This document shows, piece by piece, positions 7,700 to 15,376 of a DNA stretch of 64,000 bases. The stretch is from WHSW01 sp963767475. Lineage in GTDB: Bacteria; Actinomycetota; Thermoleophilia; Solirubrobacterales; 70-9. The notes beneath the pieces were generated by a model, which was not told the DNA's origin, made no database searches, and worked only from the letters and a program-made list of their open reading frames with translations. Every line of letters starts with the position of its first letter. The stretch's first letter is position 1. The stretch is from positions 124,001 to 188,000 of the forward strand of contig CAVYEI010000002.1 of NCBI GenBank assembly GCA_963767475.1, given 5' to 3'. The translations under genes and the position numbers were made by a program.

Positions 7700-9370
7700 C
7701 TACTTCAGCTTCACGCTCTCCGAGTCGCTGGCGCGATTGCCGGCTGCATCGGTGGCCACCGCTTCGACTGCGGCCTTGCCCTTGCCGGCGTTGCGGAGCT
7801 TGCGCTTCAGCTTGGCGGTCGGCTTCAGCTTCAGGACCTGCGGGGCGCCGGCGGCGAGCTGCGCGCTGGTCTCGGCGAGCCCGCCGGGCTTGCCGCCCTT
7901 CGGCTTCGCCGTCCCGTCGAGCTCTACCGAGCAGGCCTCGTCGCAGGCGACCGTCACCGAGAGCGGCTTGCCTGCGTCGACCTTCTTCGCGCTCAGCGTG
8001 ACGCCGGGCGGGTCGGTGTCGCCGGCTGGCGTTGGCGGGTCCGCCGGCGGTGGCGGGAGCTCGCGGGTGAAGTGAGAGACCGAGTCGTCGTCCTCCGAGG
8101 CGACGTAGACTGACCTGCCGTCGCCGGGGCTAACCGCGACCCCAAGAGCGCCGGCGAGCGCCGCCTGCGCCGGCACCGCGCAGCCCTGGGCGTTCGTGTC
8201 GGCGATGCAGCCGGCGAACGCGAGCGAGCCGCCGGCCGCACGCGCGAAGTGAGAGATCGAGTCGTCCTCCTCCGACGCGACGTAGACCGAGCTGCCGTCG
8301 GGGCTCATCGCGACCCCGAACGCGCTGTCGAGCGCCGCCTGCGCCGGGACCGTGCAGCCTTCGGCGTTGGTGTCGGCGATGCAGCCGGCGAACGTGAGCG
8401 AGCCGCCGGCGGTGCGGGTGAAGTGGGAGATCGAGTTGTCGCTAAACGAGGCGACGTAGACCGAGCTGCCGTCGGGGCTGATCGCGACCCCGGACGCGCC
8501 GTTGAGCGAGTCCTGGAAGCCCACGTCGCAGCCGGCGGCGTTGGTGTCGGCGTCGCAGCCGGCGAACGCGAGGGAGCCGCTGCCGAAGACGGTGAAGTGA
8601 GAGATCGAGTCCTCGGAAGGCGAGACGACGTAGACCGAGCTGCCGTCGGGGCTGACCGCGACCCCGGACGCGCCGGCGAGCGCCGCGTCCTCCGGCACTA
8701 TGCAGCCCTCGGCGTTGGTGTCGGCGATGCAGCCGGCGAACGTGAGCGAGCCGCCCGCGGTGCGGGTGAAGTGGGAGACCGAGTTGTCGCTGTACGAGGC
8801 GACGTAGACCGAGCTGCCGTCGGGGCTGACCGCGACCCCGGACGCGCCGTTGAGCGAGTCCTGGAAGCCCACGGTGCAGCCCTCGGCGTTGGTGTCGGCG
8901 TCGCAGCCGACGAACTCGAGCGAGCCGCTGGCGAAGCGGGTGAAGTGAGAGATCGAGTTGTCAAACTGCGAGGTGACGTAGACCGAGCTGCCGTCGGGGC
9001 TCACCGCGACCCCGTACGCGCCGCTGAGCGCCGCGTCCTCCGGCACCATGCAGCCCTCCGCATTGGTGTCGGCGATGCAGCCGGCGAACGTGAGCGAGCC
9101 GCCCGCGGTGCGGGTGAAGTGGGAGATCGAGTTGTCGCTAGACGAGACGACGTAGACCGAGCTGCCGTCGGGGCTGACCGCGACCCCGGAAGCGCCGGCG
9201 AGCGAGTCCTGGAAGCCCACCGTGCAGCCGGCGGCGTTCGTGTCGGCGATGCAGGCGGAGAAGGTGATGTCGCCCGGGGCCGCCTGCGCCATGGCCGGTG
9301 CGAGCAGGGCAGCCGCGATGGCGCCCGCCAGGCTCGCGAGGCCGACTCCGATGTGGGTGATCGATCGCAC
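7700..9370 (-). CDS. Secreted seven-bladed beta-propeller protein with Ig-like C-terminus
   Basis: About 556 residues if started at GTG 9370. The frame stays open to an ATG at 9475, but those extra codons would read through the tRNA terminator and the 27-bp element, so the shorter start is preferred. It is followed by a signal peptide (LAGAIAAALLAPAMAQA). Seven repeats of about 61 residues follow, each with ADTNAxGC, GVAVSPDGSSVYV and SISHFTR, which indicates a lactonase/YVTN-like seven-bladed propeller. After a Pro-rich linker, a C-terminal domain beginning DTDPPGVTLS resembles bacterial Ig-like modules. No catalytic residues could be assigned. It is probably exported; the function is unknown. 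Confidence 0.85.
   Translation of the reverse strand: MRSITHIGVGLASLAGAIAAALLAPAMAQAAPGDITFSACIADTNAAGCTVGFQDSLAGASGVAVSPDGSSVYVVSSSDNSISHFTRTAGGSLTFAGCIADTNAEGCMVPEDAALSGAYGVAVSPDGSSVYVTSQFDNSISHFTRFASGSLEFVGCDADTNAEGCTVGFQDSLNGASGVAVSPDGSSVYVASYSDNSVSHFTRTAGGSLTFAGCIADTNAEGCIVPEDAALAGASGVAVSPDGSSVYVVSPSEDSISHFTVFGSGSLAFAGCDADTNAAGCDVGFQDSLNGASGVAISPDGSSVYVASFSDNSISHFTRTAGGSLTFAGCIADTNAEGCTVPAQAALDSAFGVAMSPDGSSVYVASEEDDSISHFARAAGGSLAFAGCIADTNAQGCAVPAQAALAGALGVAVSPGDGRSVYVASEDDDSVSHFTRELPPPPADPPTPAGDTDPPGVTLSAKKVDAGKPLSVTVACDEACSVELDGTAKPKGGKPGGLAETSAQLAAGAPQVLKLKPTAKLKRKLRNAGKGKAAVEAVATDAAGNRASDSESVKLK
8100..9270. repeat. About 183-bp tandem repeats encoding propeller blades
   Basis: Seven in-frame repeats of about 183 bp. 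Blocks such as the one around AGCTGCCGTCGGGGCT recur at a regular spacing. Alternating blades resemble each other more than neighbours do (VGFQDSL blades versus VPEDAAL/VPAQAAL blades). This suggests the propeller grew by duplication of two-blade units. Confidence 0.8.
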
Positions 9371-9409
9371 TCGAGCCAAGCTGACAGCTCGGTAGGGCGC
9401 CGCGCAATG

Positions 9410-9436
9410 CCCCACTGGGGTGGACCGGCCCACCCA
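9410..9436 (-). promoter_or_regulatory. 27-bp element upstream of the seven-bladed propeller gene (copy 2)
   Basis: On the plus strand it reads CCCCACTGGGGTGGAC, three bases, then CCCACCCA. It matches the copy at 3372-3398 in 23 of 27 positions. It lies 40 bases upstream of GTG 9370, almost the same distance as copy 1 from its start. It sits just after the tRNA-Pro terminator, the position expected of a promoter or operator. Confidence 0.6.
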
Positions 9437-9440
9437 GTCC

Positions 9441-9473
9441 GAAAACTTTGAAGCCCGCTCTAGAGCGGGCTTC
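9441..9473 (-). terminator. Rho-independent terminator of tRNA-Pro
   Basis: A perfect 24-base palindrome at 9450-9473 (GAAGCCCGCTCT and its complement) is followed on the minus strand by CAAAGTTTTC. It starts six bases after the 3' end of the tRNA. It separates the tRNA transcript from the propeller gene promoter. Confidence 0.8.
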
Positions 9474-9479
9474 ATGCAA

Positions 9480-9553
9480 TCGGGGCGCCCGGATTTGAAC
9501 CGGGGACCTCACCGACCCGAACGGTGCGCGCTACCAGGCTGCGCCACGCCCCG
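9480..9553 (-). tRNA. tRNA-Pro (anticodon CGG)
   Basis: 74 bases fold into a full cloverleaf. The acceptor stem CGGGGCG pairs with CGCCCCG. The D-arm region is TGGCGCAGCCTGGTAGCGCG. The anticodon stem CACCG/CGGTG carries loop TTCGGGT, giving anticodon CGG. The T arm is CCCGG-TTCAAAT-CCGGG and the discriminator base is A. The 3' CCA is not encoded. It reads the CCG codon, which is heavily used in this high-GC window. Confidence 0.95.
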
Positions 9554-9617
9554 AGGCGACGCAGTATTGCGAAAAGGGCCCGCCGCCACCGCTTGACGAT
9601 TCCGGCCCGCCCGTTCG

Positions 9618-10403
9618 GTGGCCGATCCGGGCAGCCATACACTCCGGCGGGTGCAGGGCGAGCCGGAGATCAGCGATCCGGACGCCGTGGACGACTACGA
9701 GGTACGGCCGCTGGCCGCGATCCTCGGGACGCTCGCCGGGATCGTGCTGCTGGCCGTCCTCGTGATCACGATCGAACCGCTTCGATCCGGGATCGGCGAC
9801 GCGATCAGCGGCGATACCGCCGACCTGCGCGACGACCTGCGCGGGCTCGGCTTCGGTGGGGTGATGATCAGCTTCGTCCTCGCGCTCACGCACGTGGTGA
9901 TCTGGTACCCGGCCGAGATCCTCGACCTCGCGGTCGGCTACGTCTACGGGTTCTGGGGCGGGCTCGTACTGGTGATGGTGGGCTGGGTCGCGAACGGGCT
10001 GGTCGCCTACTGGATCGGGCGCCACGCCGCCCGGCCGGCCCTCTACCGGTTCGTCGGCCGCCAGCGCTTCGACCGGCTCGAGCGCATGGTCGAGGCGGGT
10101 GGCGTGACCCTGCTGCTGGGAATGCGGCTGGTGCCGGTGATCCCGTTCAGCCTCTTCTCGATGGCCGCCGGAGCGGCGCGCGCCGACCTGTTCACGTTCA
10201 TCTGGACGACGGCGGTCGGCTATCTGCCCCTGACCGCCGTCTTCGTCTACCTCGGCAGCCGCCTGGAGGAGCTCTCACCCACCGACCCCGTGCTCTGGCT
10301 CGGCGCCCTGGTGCTGATCGCGCTGTTGGTGGTCACCCGCCACTTCCACCGCCGCTGGCGCGCGCCGCGAGCGCCGGACCCTCAGGACGAGCCCGACACC
10401 TGA
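9618..10403 (+). CDS. TVP38/TMEM64 (DedA-like) family membrane protein
   Basis: 261 residues with a first membrane helix at about 33-53 and several more in the middle and C-terminal part. The family core is visible: FSLFSMAAGAAR preceded by GMRLVPVIPF, and the re-entrant-like segment YPAEILDLAVGYVYGFWGG. Such proteins are proposed membrane transporters or lipid scramblase-like factors; the substrate here is unknown. The start is uncertain: a GTG at 9651 would drop 11 residues with little predicted structure. It is divergent from tRNA-Pro and convergent with the thioredoxin-fold gene, whose stop overlaps its end by 22 bases. Confidence 0.8.
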   Translation: MADPGSHTLRRVQGEPEISDPDAVDDYEVRPLAAILGTLAGIVLLAVLVITIEPLRSGIGDAISGDTADLRDDLRGLGFGGVMISFVLALTHVVIWYPAEILDLAVGYVYGFWGGLVLVMVGWVANGLVAYWIGRHAARPALYRFVGRQRFDRLERMVEAGGVTLLLGMRLVPVIPFSLFSMAAGAARADLFTFIWTTAVGYLPLTAVFVYLGSRLEELSPTDPVLWLGALVLIALLVVTRHFHRRWRAPRAPDPQDEPDT

Positions 10404-11047
10404 CCGAGGGCGGTCTCGATCTCCTCCAGGCTCGGAGTCTCGATCAGCTGCCGCTGGCCCCCGGGGCCGGAGACGACGACCGCGGGCTCGGCGGGCAGCT
10501 TCAGCTCGGCGGCGAGCATCGCGTCCTCGCGGACCAGCTCCTCGGCCTCGGGGGAGTTGAAGTCCTCCGCCCAGAGCTCGGGGTCGAGCTCGGGCACCGC
10601 CTCGGCCACCTCGCGCAGGTACTGCTCGTCGATCGCCCGCGTCCGCGTCTCGTCGATATTGCGGACGAAGGTGTCGAGGTACTGCCACTGACGCTCCTGG
10701 ACGCCGGCCGCCTCGGCGGCGATCGCCGCCAGCGTGGTGTCGTTGGGGGCGAGCGAGAAGTGGCGGAACTCGAACCGCGCCTGGTCGGTGCGCGCGTACT
10801 CCTCCACCAGCGGATCGATCGTCTCGATCTCCCACTCGGCGCAGGGCCCGCACTGGAGGTCGTTGAAGACCGTGATCGTCGTCTCCGAGTCCTGCGGGCC
10901 GAGGTAGGAGGCGTCCTGGGCGATGCCGCCGAAGATCCGCTGGACGTCGTTGACGCCCCCGATCCGCGCGGCCTGGGGCCCTCCGGAGCCGACCGAGATC
11001 GAATAGATCGCCGCGATCACCCCGACCACAGCGAGGCCGAGGAGCAC
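10382..11047 (-). CDS. Membrane-anchored thioredoxin-fold (DsbA-like) oxidoreductase
   Basis: 221 residues from GTG. An N-terminal hydrophobic anchor (LLGLAVVGVIAAIYSISV) is followed by a thioredoxin_4/DsbA-type domain with active site CGPC in the context FNDLQCGPC. It is probably an extracytoplasmic thiol-disulfide oxidoreductase. In the same frame a CTG at 11068 overlaps the upstream stop as CTGA and would add MSPWVPR, a typical N-terminus, so the true start may be that rare codon. It lies downstream of the small gene ending at 11065 and is probably co-transcribed with it. Confidence 0.8.
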   Translation of the reverse strand: MLLGLAVVGVIAAIYSISVGSGGPQAARIGGVNDVQRIFGGIAQDASYLGPQDSETTITVFNDLQCGPCAEWEIETIDPLVEEYARTDQARFEFRHFSLAPNDTTLAAIAAEAAGVQERQWQYLDTFVRNIDETRTRAIDEQYLREVAEAVPELDPELWAEDFNSPEAEELVREDAMLAAELKLPAEPAVVVSGPGGQRQLIETPSLEEIETALGQVSGSS

Positions 11048-11064
11048 GCGGGGAACCCAGGGGC

Positions 11065-11319
11065 TCAGCCGGCGACCGCCTTGTAGTAGCGCACCGCGAG
11101 CCCGGTGAGCAGGGTCTCGAAGGTCTGCTCGAGACCGCCGTCACCGTCGCCGGCATACGCCTCGAGGCCCCGCCGCTCGATCTCCTCGCTGAGCGTGATC
11201 ACCTGATCGACGAGCTCCGGATGCTCGTCGCAGAAGAAGGCGCCGATCGAGTAGAGCTCGGTGTCCATCAGCGAGTCGATGAACTCGCTGCGCCCGCTTG
11301 TCGCCGTCGGCTCCGCCAT
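11065..11319 (-). CDS. Small conserved-looking protein of unknown function
   Basis: 84 residues if started at the ATG at 11319 (MAEPTATSGRSEF). A longer frame reaches 11445, but it would run through the promoter of the divergent 60-residue gene, so the short start is preferred. The protein is acidic and probably helical (ITLSEEIERRGLEAYAG, FETLLTGLAVRYYKAV). No family was recognised. The thioredoxin-fold gene follows within 20 bases, so the two are likely one transcript. Confidence 0.6.
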   Translation of the reverse strand: MAEPTATSGRSEFIDSLMDTELYSIGAFFCDEHPELVDQVITLSEEIERRGLEAYAGDGDGGLEQTFETLLTGLAVRYYKAVAG

Positions 11320-11373
11320 CGCGCACATCGTAGGGAGGCGCCGGTCCGTGGGCGGAATTTGCGGCCATTTCGG

Positions 11374-11402
11374 TTGACTACGTCCGCTCACAGCGATAAG
11401 AC
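11374..11402 (+). promoter_or_regulatory. Sigma-70-like promoter for the 60-residue gene
   Basis: TTGACT at 11374-11379, a 17-base spacer, then TAAGAC at 11397-11402. The -35 box is near-consensus and the -10 box is weak. It lies 36 bases before the TTG start at 11438. Confidence 0.55.
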
Positions 11403-11437
11403 TCCGTTGCTTACGAAAGCGGGAAGGAGTAGCTACG

Positions 11438-11620
11438 TTGCCCAATCACCTGACGCCGACCGAGCTCGCCGACGAGATGAACATGAAGCGCCGGGAGGTG
11501 ATCTTCAAGTGCATGGAGATGAACGTCCCGATCTTCCAGGGTCGTATCGACAAGACCCTCTTCATCTCCAACCTGCGCGAGTTCAGCAAGGCGCCGGGCG
11601 CGGCCCAGACCGCCTCGTAG
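11438..11620 (+). CDS. 60-residue putative DNA-binding protein
   Basis: 60 residues from TTG, with a good ribosome-binding site (GGGAAGGAG) eight bases upstream. The sequence LTPTELADEMNMKRREVIFKC is compatible with a short helix-turn-helix: ELADEMNM as the first helix and RREVIFK as recognition helix. A following MNVPIFQGRIDKTLF could form a small wing. It has its own promoter and a strong terminator, so it is a monocistronic, probably well-expressed gene. No family name can be given; excisionase/MerR-like folds are possible relatives. Confidence 0.65.
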   Translation: MPNHLTPTELADEMNMKRREVIFKCMEMNVPIFQGRIDKTLFISNLREFSKAPGAAQTAS

Positions 11621-11668
11621 ACGCGCACTTAGCGCACCGCTCGCAGGGGCGGGCACTAGTACCTTTCT

Positions 11669-11697
11669 CCTCGGCGGGCTTCCCGCCCGAGTTTTTT
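11669..11697 (+). terminator. Rho-independent terminator
   Basis: The stem CTCGGCGGG/CCCGCCGAG-like (CTCGGCGGG-CTT-CCCGCCCGAG) is followed by six T at 11692-11697. It lies about 50 bases after the 60-residue gene and before the acyl-CoA synthetase. Confidence 0.85.
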
Positions 11698-11724
11698 CGG
11701 CTACCGACGAGGGAGAGGAACTGA

Positions 11725-13539
11725 ATGGAATCGGCCACGGTCGAACGGTCAACGACCGAGGCGGCGACCGGCGCCAAGACGCTCGCCGACCTTTTCCCCG
11801 CCGCCGCGCGCAAGCACGGCCCCAAGCGGGCGGTCATCTTCAAGGGCGACACCGGCGAGTGGACGTCTAAGACTTACACCGAGGTCGGCGAGATCGTTCG
11901 CAAGCTCTCCCTCGGGCTGATCGACCTCGGAATCGAGAAGGGCGACAAGGTCGCGATCCTCTCCAACACCCGCCCGGAGTGGACCTACTTCGACTTCGCC
12001 GCGCTCTCGGCCGGCGCGACCGTGGTCCCGATCTACCAGACCAACTCGGCGGAGGAGTGCCAGTACGTGCTCGAGAACTCCGACTCGGTCGCCGTGATCG
12101 TCGAGGACGACGAGCAGCTGGAGAAGATCCGCAGGGTCCGCGACAACTGCCCGAAGCTCGAGCACGTGATCCGGATGAGCGGCAAGTCGGGCGACGCGAT
12201 CTCGTTCGACGAGCTCTCCGAGCGTGGATCCGCCGGCAGCGACGCCGACTGGGAGCAGCGCTACAGCTCGGTCGGCCCCGACGACATCTGCACCTTCATC
12301 TACACCTCCGGCACCACCGGGCCGCCGAAGGGCTGCGTGATCTCACACGGCAACTACCGCGCGATGCTCGACATGGTGCACTCGGTCAGCGTCCTCGACT
12401 CCGAGGACGTCACCTACCTCTTCCTGCCGCTGGCCCATTCGTTCGCGCTCCTGATCCAGCTCGGCACCTTCGACCTCGGCGCCGCGCTCGCCTACTGGGA
12501 GCGTGACCCGCTGAAGATCCTCCCCAACCTCTCCGAGGTGCAGCCGACCTACTTCCCGTCGGTGCCGCGGATCTTCGAGAAGATCTACACCGCCGCGACC
12601 TCGGCGGTGGAGAAGGAGGGCGGGCTGAAGAAGTCCGTCTTCGACTGGGCCGTCGGGATCGGCAAGAAGGTCCGCAAGCTCGAGCGCGAGGGTCGCAGGC
12701 CCGGGCCGCTGCTGGCAATGCAGCACCGGGTCGCCGACAAGCAGGTGCTGTCGAAGATCCGCGGGCTGTTCGGCGGCAAGCTGAAGCTCGCGGTCACCGG
12801 TGCCGCGCCGATCAACCCCGAGATCCTCGAGTTCTTCGACGCTTCCGGGGTGCTGATCCTGGAGGGCTGGGGAATGACGGAGACCTCGACCGCGGCGACG
12901 ATCGCGACGCCCGACGACTTCAAGTTCGGCACGATCGGCAAGCCGTTCCCCGGCTGCGAGGTGAAGATCGCCGACGACGGCGAGATCCTGGCCAAGGGCC
13001 CGAACATCTTCCAGGGCTACTACAAGAACCCGGAGGCGACGGCGGAGACGCTCGTCGACGGCTGGCTGCACACGGGTGACCTCGGCGAGTTCGACGACGA
13101 CGGATATCTGAAGATCACGGGCCGCAAGAAGGACATCATCATCACCGCCGGAGGCAAGAACATCACCCCGGCCAACCTCGAGGGCGAGATCAAGCAGCAC
13201 CCGCTGGTCTCCCAGTGCGTGGTGATCGGCGACCGCCGGCCGTACCTGGTCGCCGTGGTCACGCTCGACCCCGAGGAGGCGGCCGCCTACGCCCGCGACC
13301 GCGGCCTGCCCGCCGACCCGGCGGCGGTCGCCGCGAACGCCGACGTGCGCGAGTCGATCGAGGCCCACGTTGAGAAGATCAACCAGAAGTTCGCCCGGGT
13401 CGAGCAGGTGAAGAAGATTGCGATCCTGCCGGCCGACTTCTCCCAGGAGGGCGGCGAGCTGACCCCTTCGATGAAGGTGAAGCGAAACGTCGTCGCCGAC
13501 AAGTACGAGGACGAGGTCGAGGCGCTCTACGCGGGCTGA
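11725..13539 (+). CDS. Long-chain fatty-acid-CoA ligase (FadD15-like)
   Basis: 604 residues, normal for the family. It activates fatty acids to acyl-AMP and then acyl-CoA in the cytoplasm or at the membrane. The AMP-binding P-loop YTSGTTGPPKG is at residues 193-203. The A5-type motif GWGMTETS and the C-terminal hinge GDLGEFDDDGYLKITGRKKD followed by GGKNITP are intact. The ribosome-binding site GAGAGGAA precedes the ATG. It follows a terminator, so it has its own promoter. Substrate chain length cannot be read from the sequence. Confidence 0.93.
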   Translation: MESATVERSTTEAATGAKTLADLFPAAARKHGPKRAVIFKGDTGEWTSKTYTEVGEIVRKLSLGLIDLGIEKGDKVAILSNTRPEWTYFDFAALSAGATVVPIYQTNSAEECQYVLENSDSVAVIVEDDEQLEKIRRVRDNCPKLEHVIRMSGKSGDAISFDELSERGSAGSDADWEQRYSSVGPDDICTFIYTSGTTGPPKGCVISHGNYRAMLDMVHSVSVLDSEDVTYLFLPLAHSFALLIQLGTFDLGAALAYWERDPLKILPNLSEVQPTYFPSVPRIFEKIYTAATSAVEKEGGLKKSVFDWAVGIGKKVRKLEREGRRPGPLLAMQHRVADKQVLSKIRGLFGGKLKLAVTGAAPINPEILEFFDASGVLILEGWGMTETSTAATIATPDDFKFGTIGKPFPGCEVKIADDGEILAKGPNIFQGYYKNPEATAETLVDGWLHTGDLGEFDDDGYLKITGRKKDIIITAGGKNITPANLEGEIKQHPLVSQCVVIGDRRPYLVAVVTLDPEEAAAYARDRGLPADPAAVAANADVRESIEAHVEKINQKFARVEQVKKIAILPADFSQEGGELTPSMKVKRNVVADKYEDEVEALYAG

Positions 13540-13594
13540 GGCGCCCCGGCCCAAGCGCCCGCGACTTTCTTGCGGCGGGCGGGTTGTTGGGGCG

Positions 13595-15376
13595 ATGGGA
13601 GCGTTGCGTTTCGCGGGGGCGGGAGCGCTGGCGGTGGCCGCGGTGGCGGCACTCGCCGGCGGCGGCGGGCCTAGCCCGGCGCAGGCCGGTGGTGGGCAGG
13701 AACGCCCGAACGTGGTGATGCTGATGTCCGACGACCAGACGGCCGCATCGCAATCGATGATGACGCAGACCAACGCGCTGATCGGCGCCAAGGGAGCGAC
13801 CTTCGCCAACAGCTTCACCAACTGGCCGCTGTGCTGCCCGTCGCGGGCGACCTTCCTCACCGGCCAGTACGCCCACAACCACCAGGTGCTCGGCAACGGA
13901 GCTCCGTTCGGCGGCTTCGACCGCCTCGACACCAGCGAGACCGTCGCCGTTTGGCTGCAGCGCTCCGGCTACTACACGGCCCACATCGGCAAGTTCCTCA
14001 ACGGATACGAGGACAGCGCCGTCGGTGTCCCGCCGGGCTGGTCGGAGTGGCACGGGACCAAGCGCACCTACACCTTCTACGGCGCGCAGCTGCTCGAGGA
14101 CGGTCAGCTCGTCACCTACGGGTCCAACGACGAGGACCCCGACAACCCGGCCCAGCCCGAGACCTACTCGACCGACGTCTTCAGCGACAAGGCGGTCCAG
14201 CTGATCAACGAGCGGGCTCCCGACGAGCAGCCGTTCTTCCTCAGCGTCGCCTACCTGGCGCCGCACGGCGGCGGGCCGAACCAGCCCGCCAACCAGCCCC
14301 AGGGGCGCTGCGAGGACACCGCGAAACCCGCGATCCGCCACAAGGGCGCGTTCGAGGCCGAGCCGCTGCCGAGCCCGCCGAACTTCAACGAGGCAGACGT
14401 CTCCGACAAGCCGCAGGGAATCGCCACCCGCCCGCAGCTGAACACGAACCAGATCGCCAACGCGACCCGCAACTACCGTTGCCGGCTGGAGTCGCTGCTC
14501 GCCGTCGACGAGGGGGTCCAGCGGGTGGTCGAGGCGCTGCGGGCCCAGGGCGAGCTCGACGACACGCTGCTGATCTACACGGCAGACAACGGCTTCTTCC
14601 ACGGCGAGCACCGGATCCTGACCGGCAAGAACCGCGTCTACGAGGAGGCGATCCGGGTGCCGCTCGTGATCCGCGGGCCCGAGGTCCCGAAGGGAGTCAC
14701 GGTCGACGAGCTGGCGATCAACGCGGACCTGGCGCCGACCATCCTCGACGCCGCCGGCGCCGAACCGGGCCGGATCCAGGACGGCCAGTCGCTGATCGGA
14801 TTCGCCGAGCATCCCGAGCGCCGGCACGGCCGCGAGCTGCTGATCGAGCAGTACACCTCTACCCCCGACGAGGAGGGCCAGGCGGGCGTCAACTACGTCG
14901 GCATCCGCACCTCGCACTACAAGTACGTCGACAACGGCACCGGCGAAATCGAGCTCTACGATCTCGACGCCGACCCCTATGAGCTCACCAACCTGCACGC
15001 CAACCCCGCCTACGCCGAGGCCGAGGCGGCGCTCGCCTCGCGCCTGGCGTCGCTTCGCACCTGCGTCGGCAAGGGCTGCCGGATGAAGCCTGCGCTGGGC
15101 CTGAAGCTGCCCCCGTCGGCGCGCGAGGAGGGGCGCTCCTGCCGTCGGCCCTCCGATTTCCTCGCCCGGGTGCGCGGCGCCGGGGCCGACGCGGTCGCCG
15201 TCGCCACCTTCCGCGTCGGCTCGAAGCTCTCCGGCCGCGACGGTGACAAGCCACTCGAGAAGCCGATCAAGCCGAGGCTGCTGCGGGCCAAGCAGCGACC
15301 CGAGATCCGGGTGATCGCGGAGATGGTCGACGGGCGCGAGTTCAGCCTGCAAAAACGGGTGCGGATATGCCCGTGA
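13595..15376 (+). CDS. Secreted sulfatase (arylsulfatase family), paralogue 1
   Basis: 593 residues with an N-terminal signal peptide (ALAVAAVAALAGGGGPSPAQA). Type I sulfatase features are present: metal-binding SDDQ near the N-terminus and the formylglycine motif CCPSR followed by ATFLTGQYAHNH. DNGFFHGEHR contributes the second Asp-Asn pair. The C-terminal 110 residues (from about CVGKGCR) form an extra Lys/Arg-rich domain shared with the next gene. It probably hydrolyses sulfate esters outside the cell; the substrate is unknown. Its last codons overlap the start of the next gene by ten bases, so translation is probably coupled. Confidence 0.9.
   Translation: MGALRFAGAGALAVAAVAALAGGGGPSPAQAGGGQERPNVVMLMSDDQTAASQSMMTQTNALIGAKGATFANSFTNWPLCCPSRATFLTGQYAHNHQVLGNGAPFGGFDRLDTSETVAVWLQRSGYYTAHIGKFLNGYEDSAVGVPPGWSEWHGTKRTYTFYGAQLLEDGQLVTYGSNDEDPDNPAQPETYSTDVFSDKAVQLINERAPDEQPFFLSVAYLAPHGGGPNQPANQPQGRCEDTAKPAIRHKGAFEAEPLPSPPNFNEADVSDKPQGIATRPQLNTNQIANATRNYRCRLESLLAVDEGVQRVVEALRAQGELDDTLLIYTADNGFFHGEHRILTGKNRVYEEAIRVPLVIRGPEVPKGVTVDELAINADLAPTILDAAGAEPGRIQDGQSLIGFAEHPERRHGRELLIEQYTSTPDEEGQAGVNYVGIRTSHYKYVDNGTGEIELYDLDADPYELTNLHANPAYAEAEAALASRLASLRTCVGKGCRMKPALGLKLPPSAREEGRSCRRPSDFLARVRGAGADAVAVATFRVGSKLSGRDGDKPLEKPIKPRLLRAKQRPEIRVIAEMVDGREFSLQKRVRICP

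Noticed and set aside
8100..9270. Possible CRISPR-like repeat array
   Set aside because: The regular repeats are in frame and encode propeller blades; there are no unique spacers of constant length and no cas genes.
8249..9451. Plus-strand frame with Arg/Asp/Val-rich repeats
   Set aside because: It is the antisense of the propeller repeats; its composition reflects only the complement of VAVSPDGSSVYV-type codons.
9371..9475. N-terminal extension of the seven-bladed propeller protein to an ATG at 9475
   Set aside because: The extra codons would translate the tRNA terminator hairpin and the 27-bp element, and the signal peptide begins only after GTG 9370.
12343..13932. Long minus-strand frame opposite the acyl-CoA ligase
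   Set aside because: Shadow of the ligase gene, whose motifs are intact on the plus strand.
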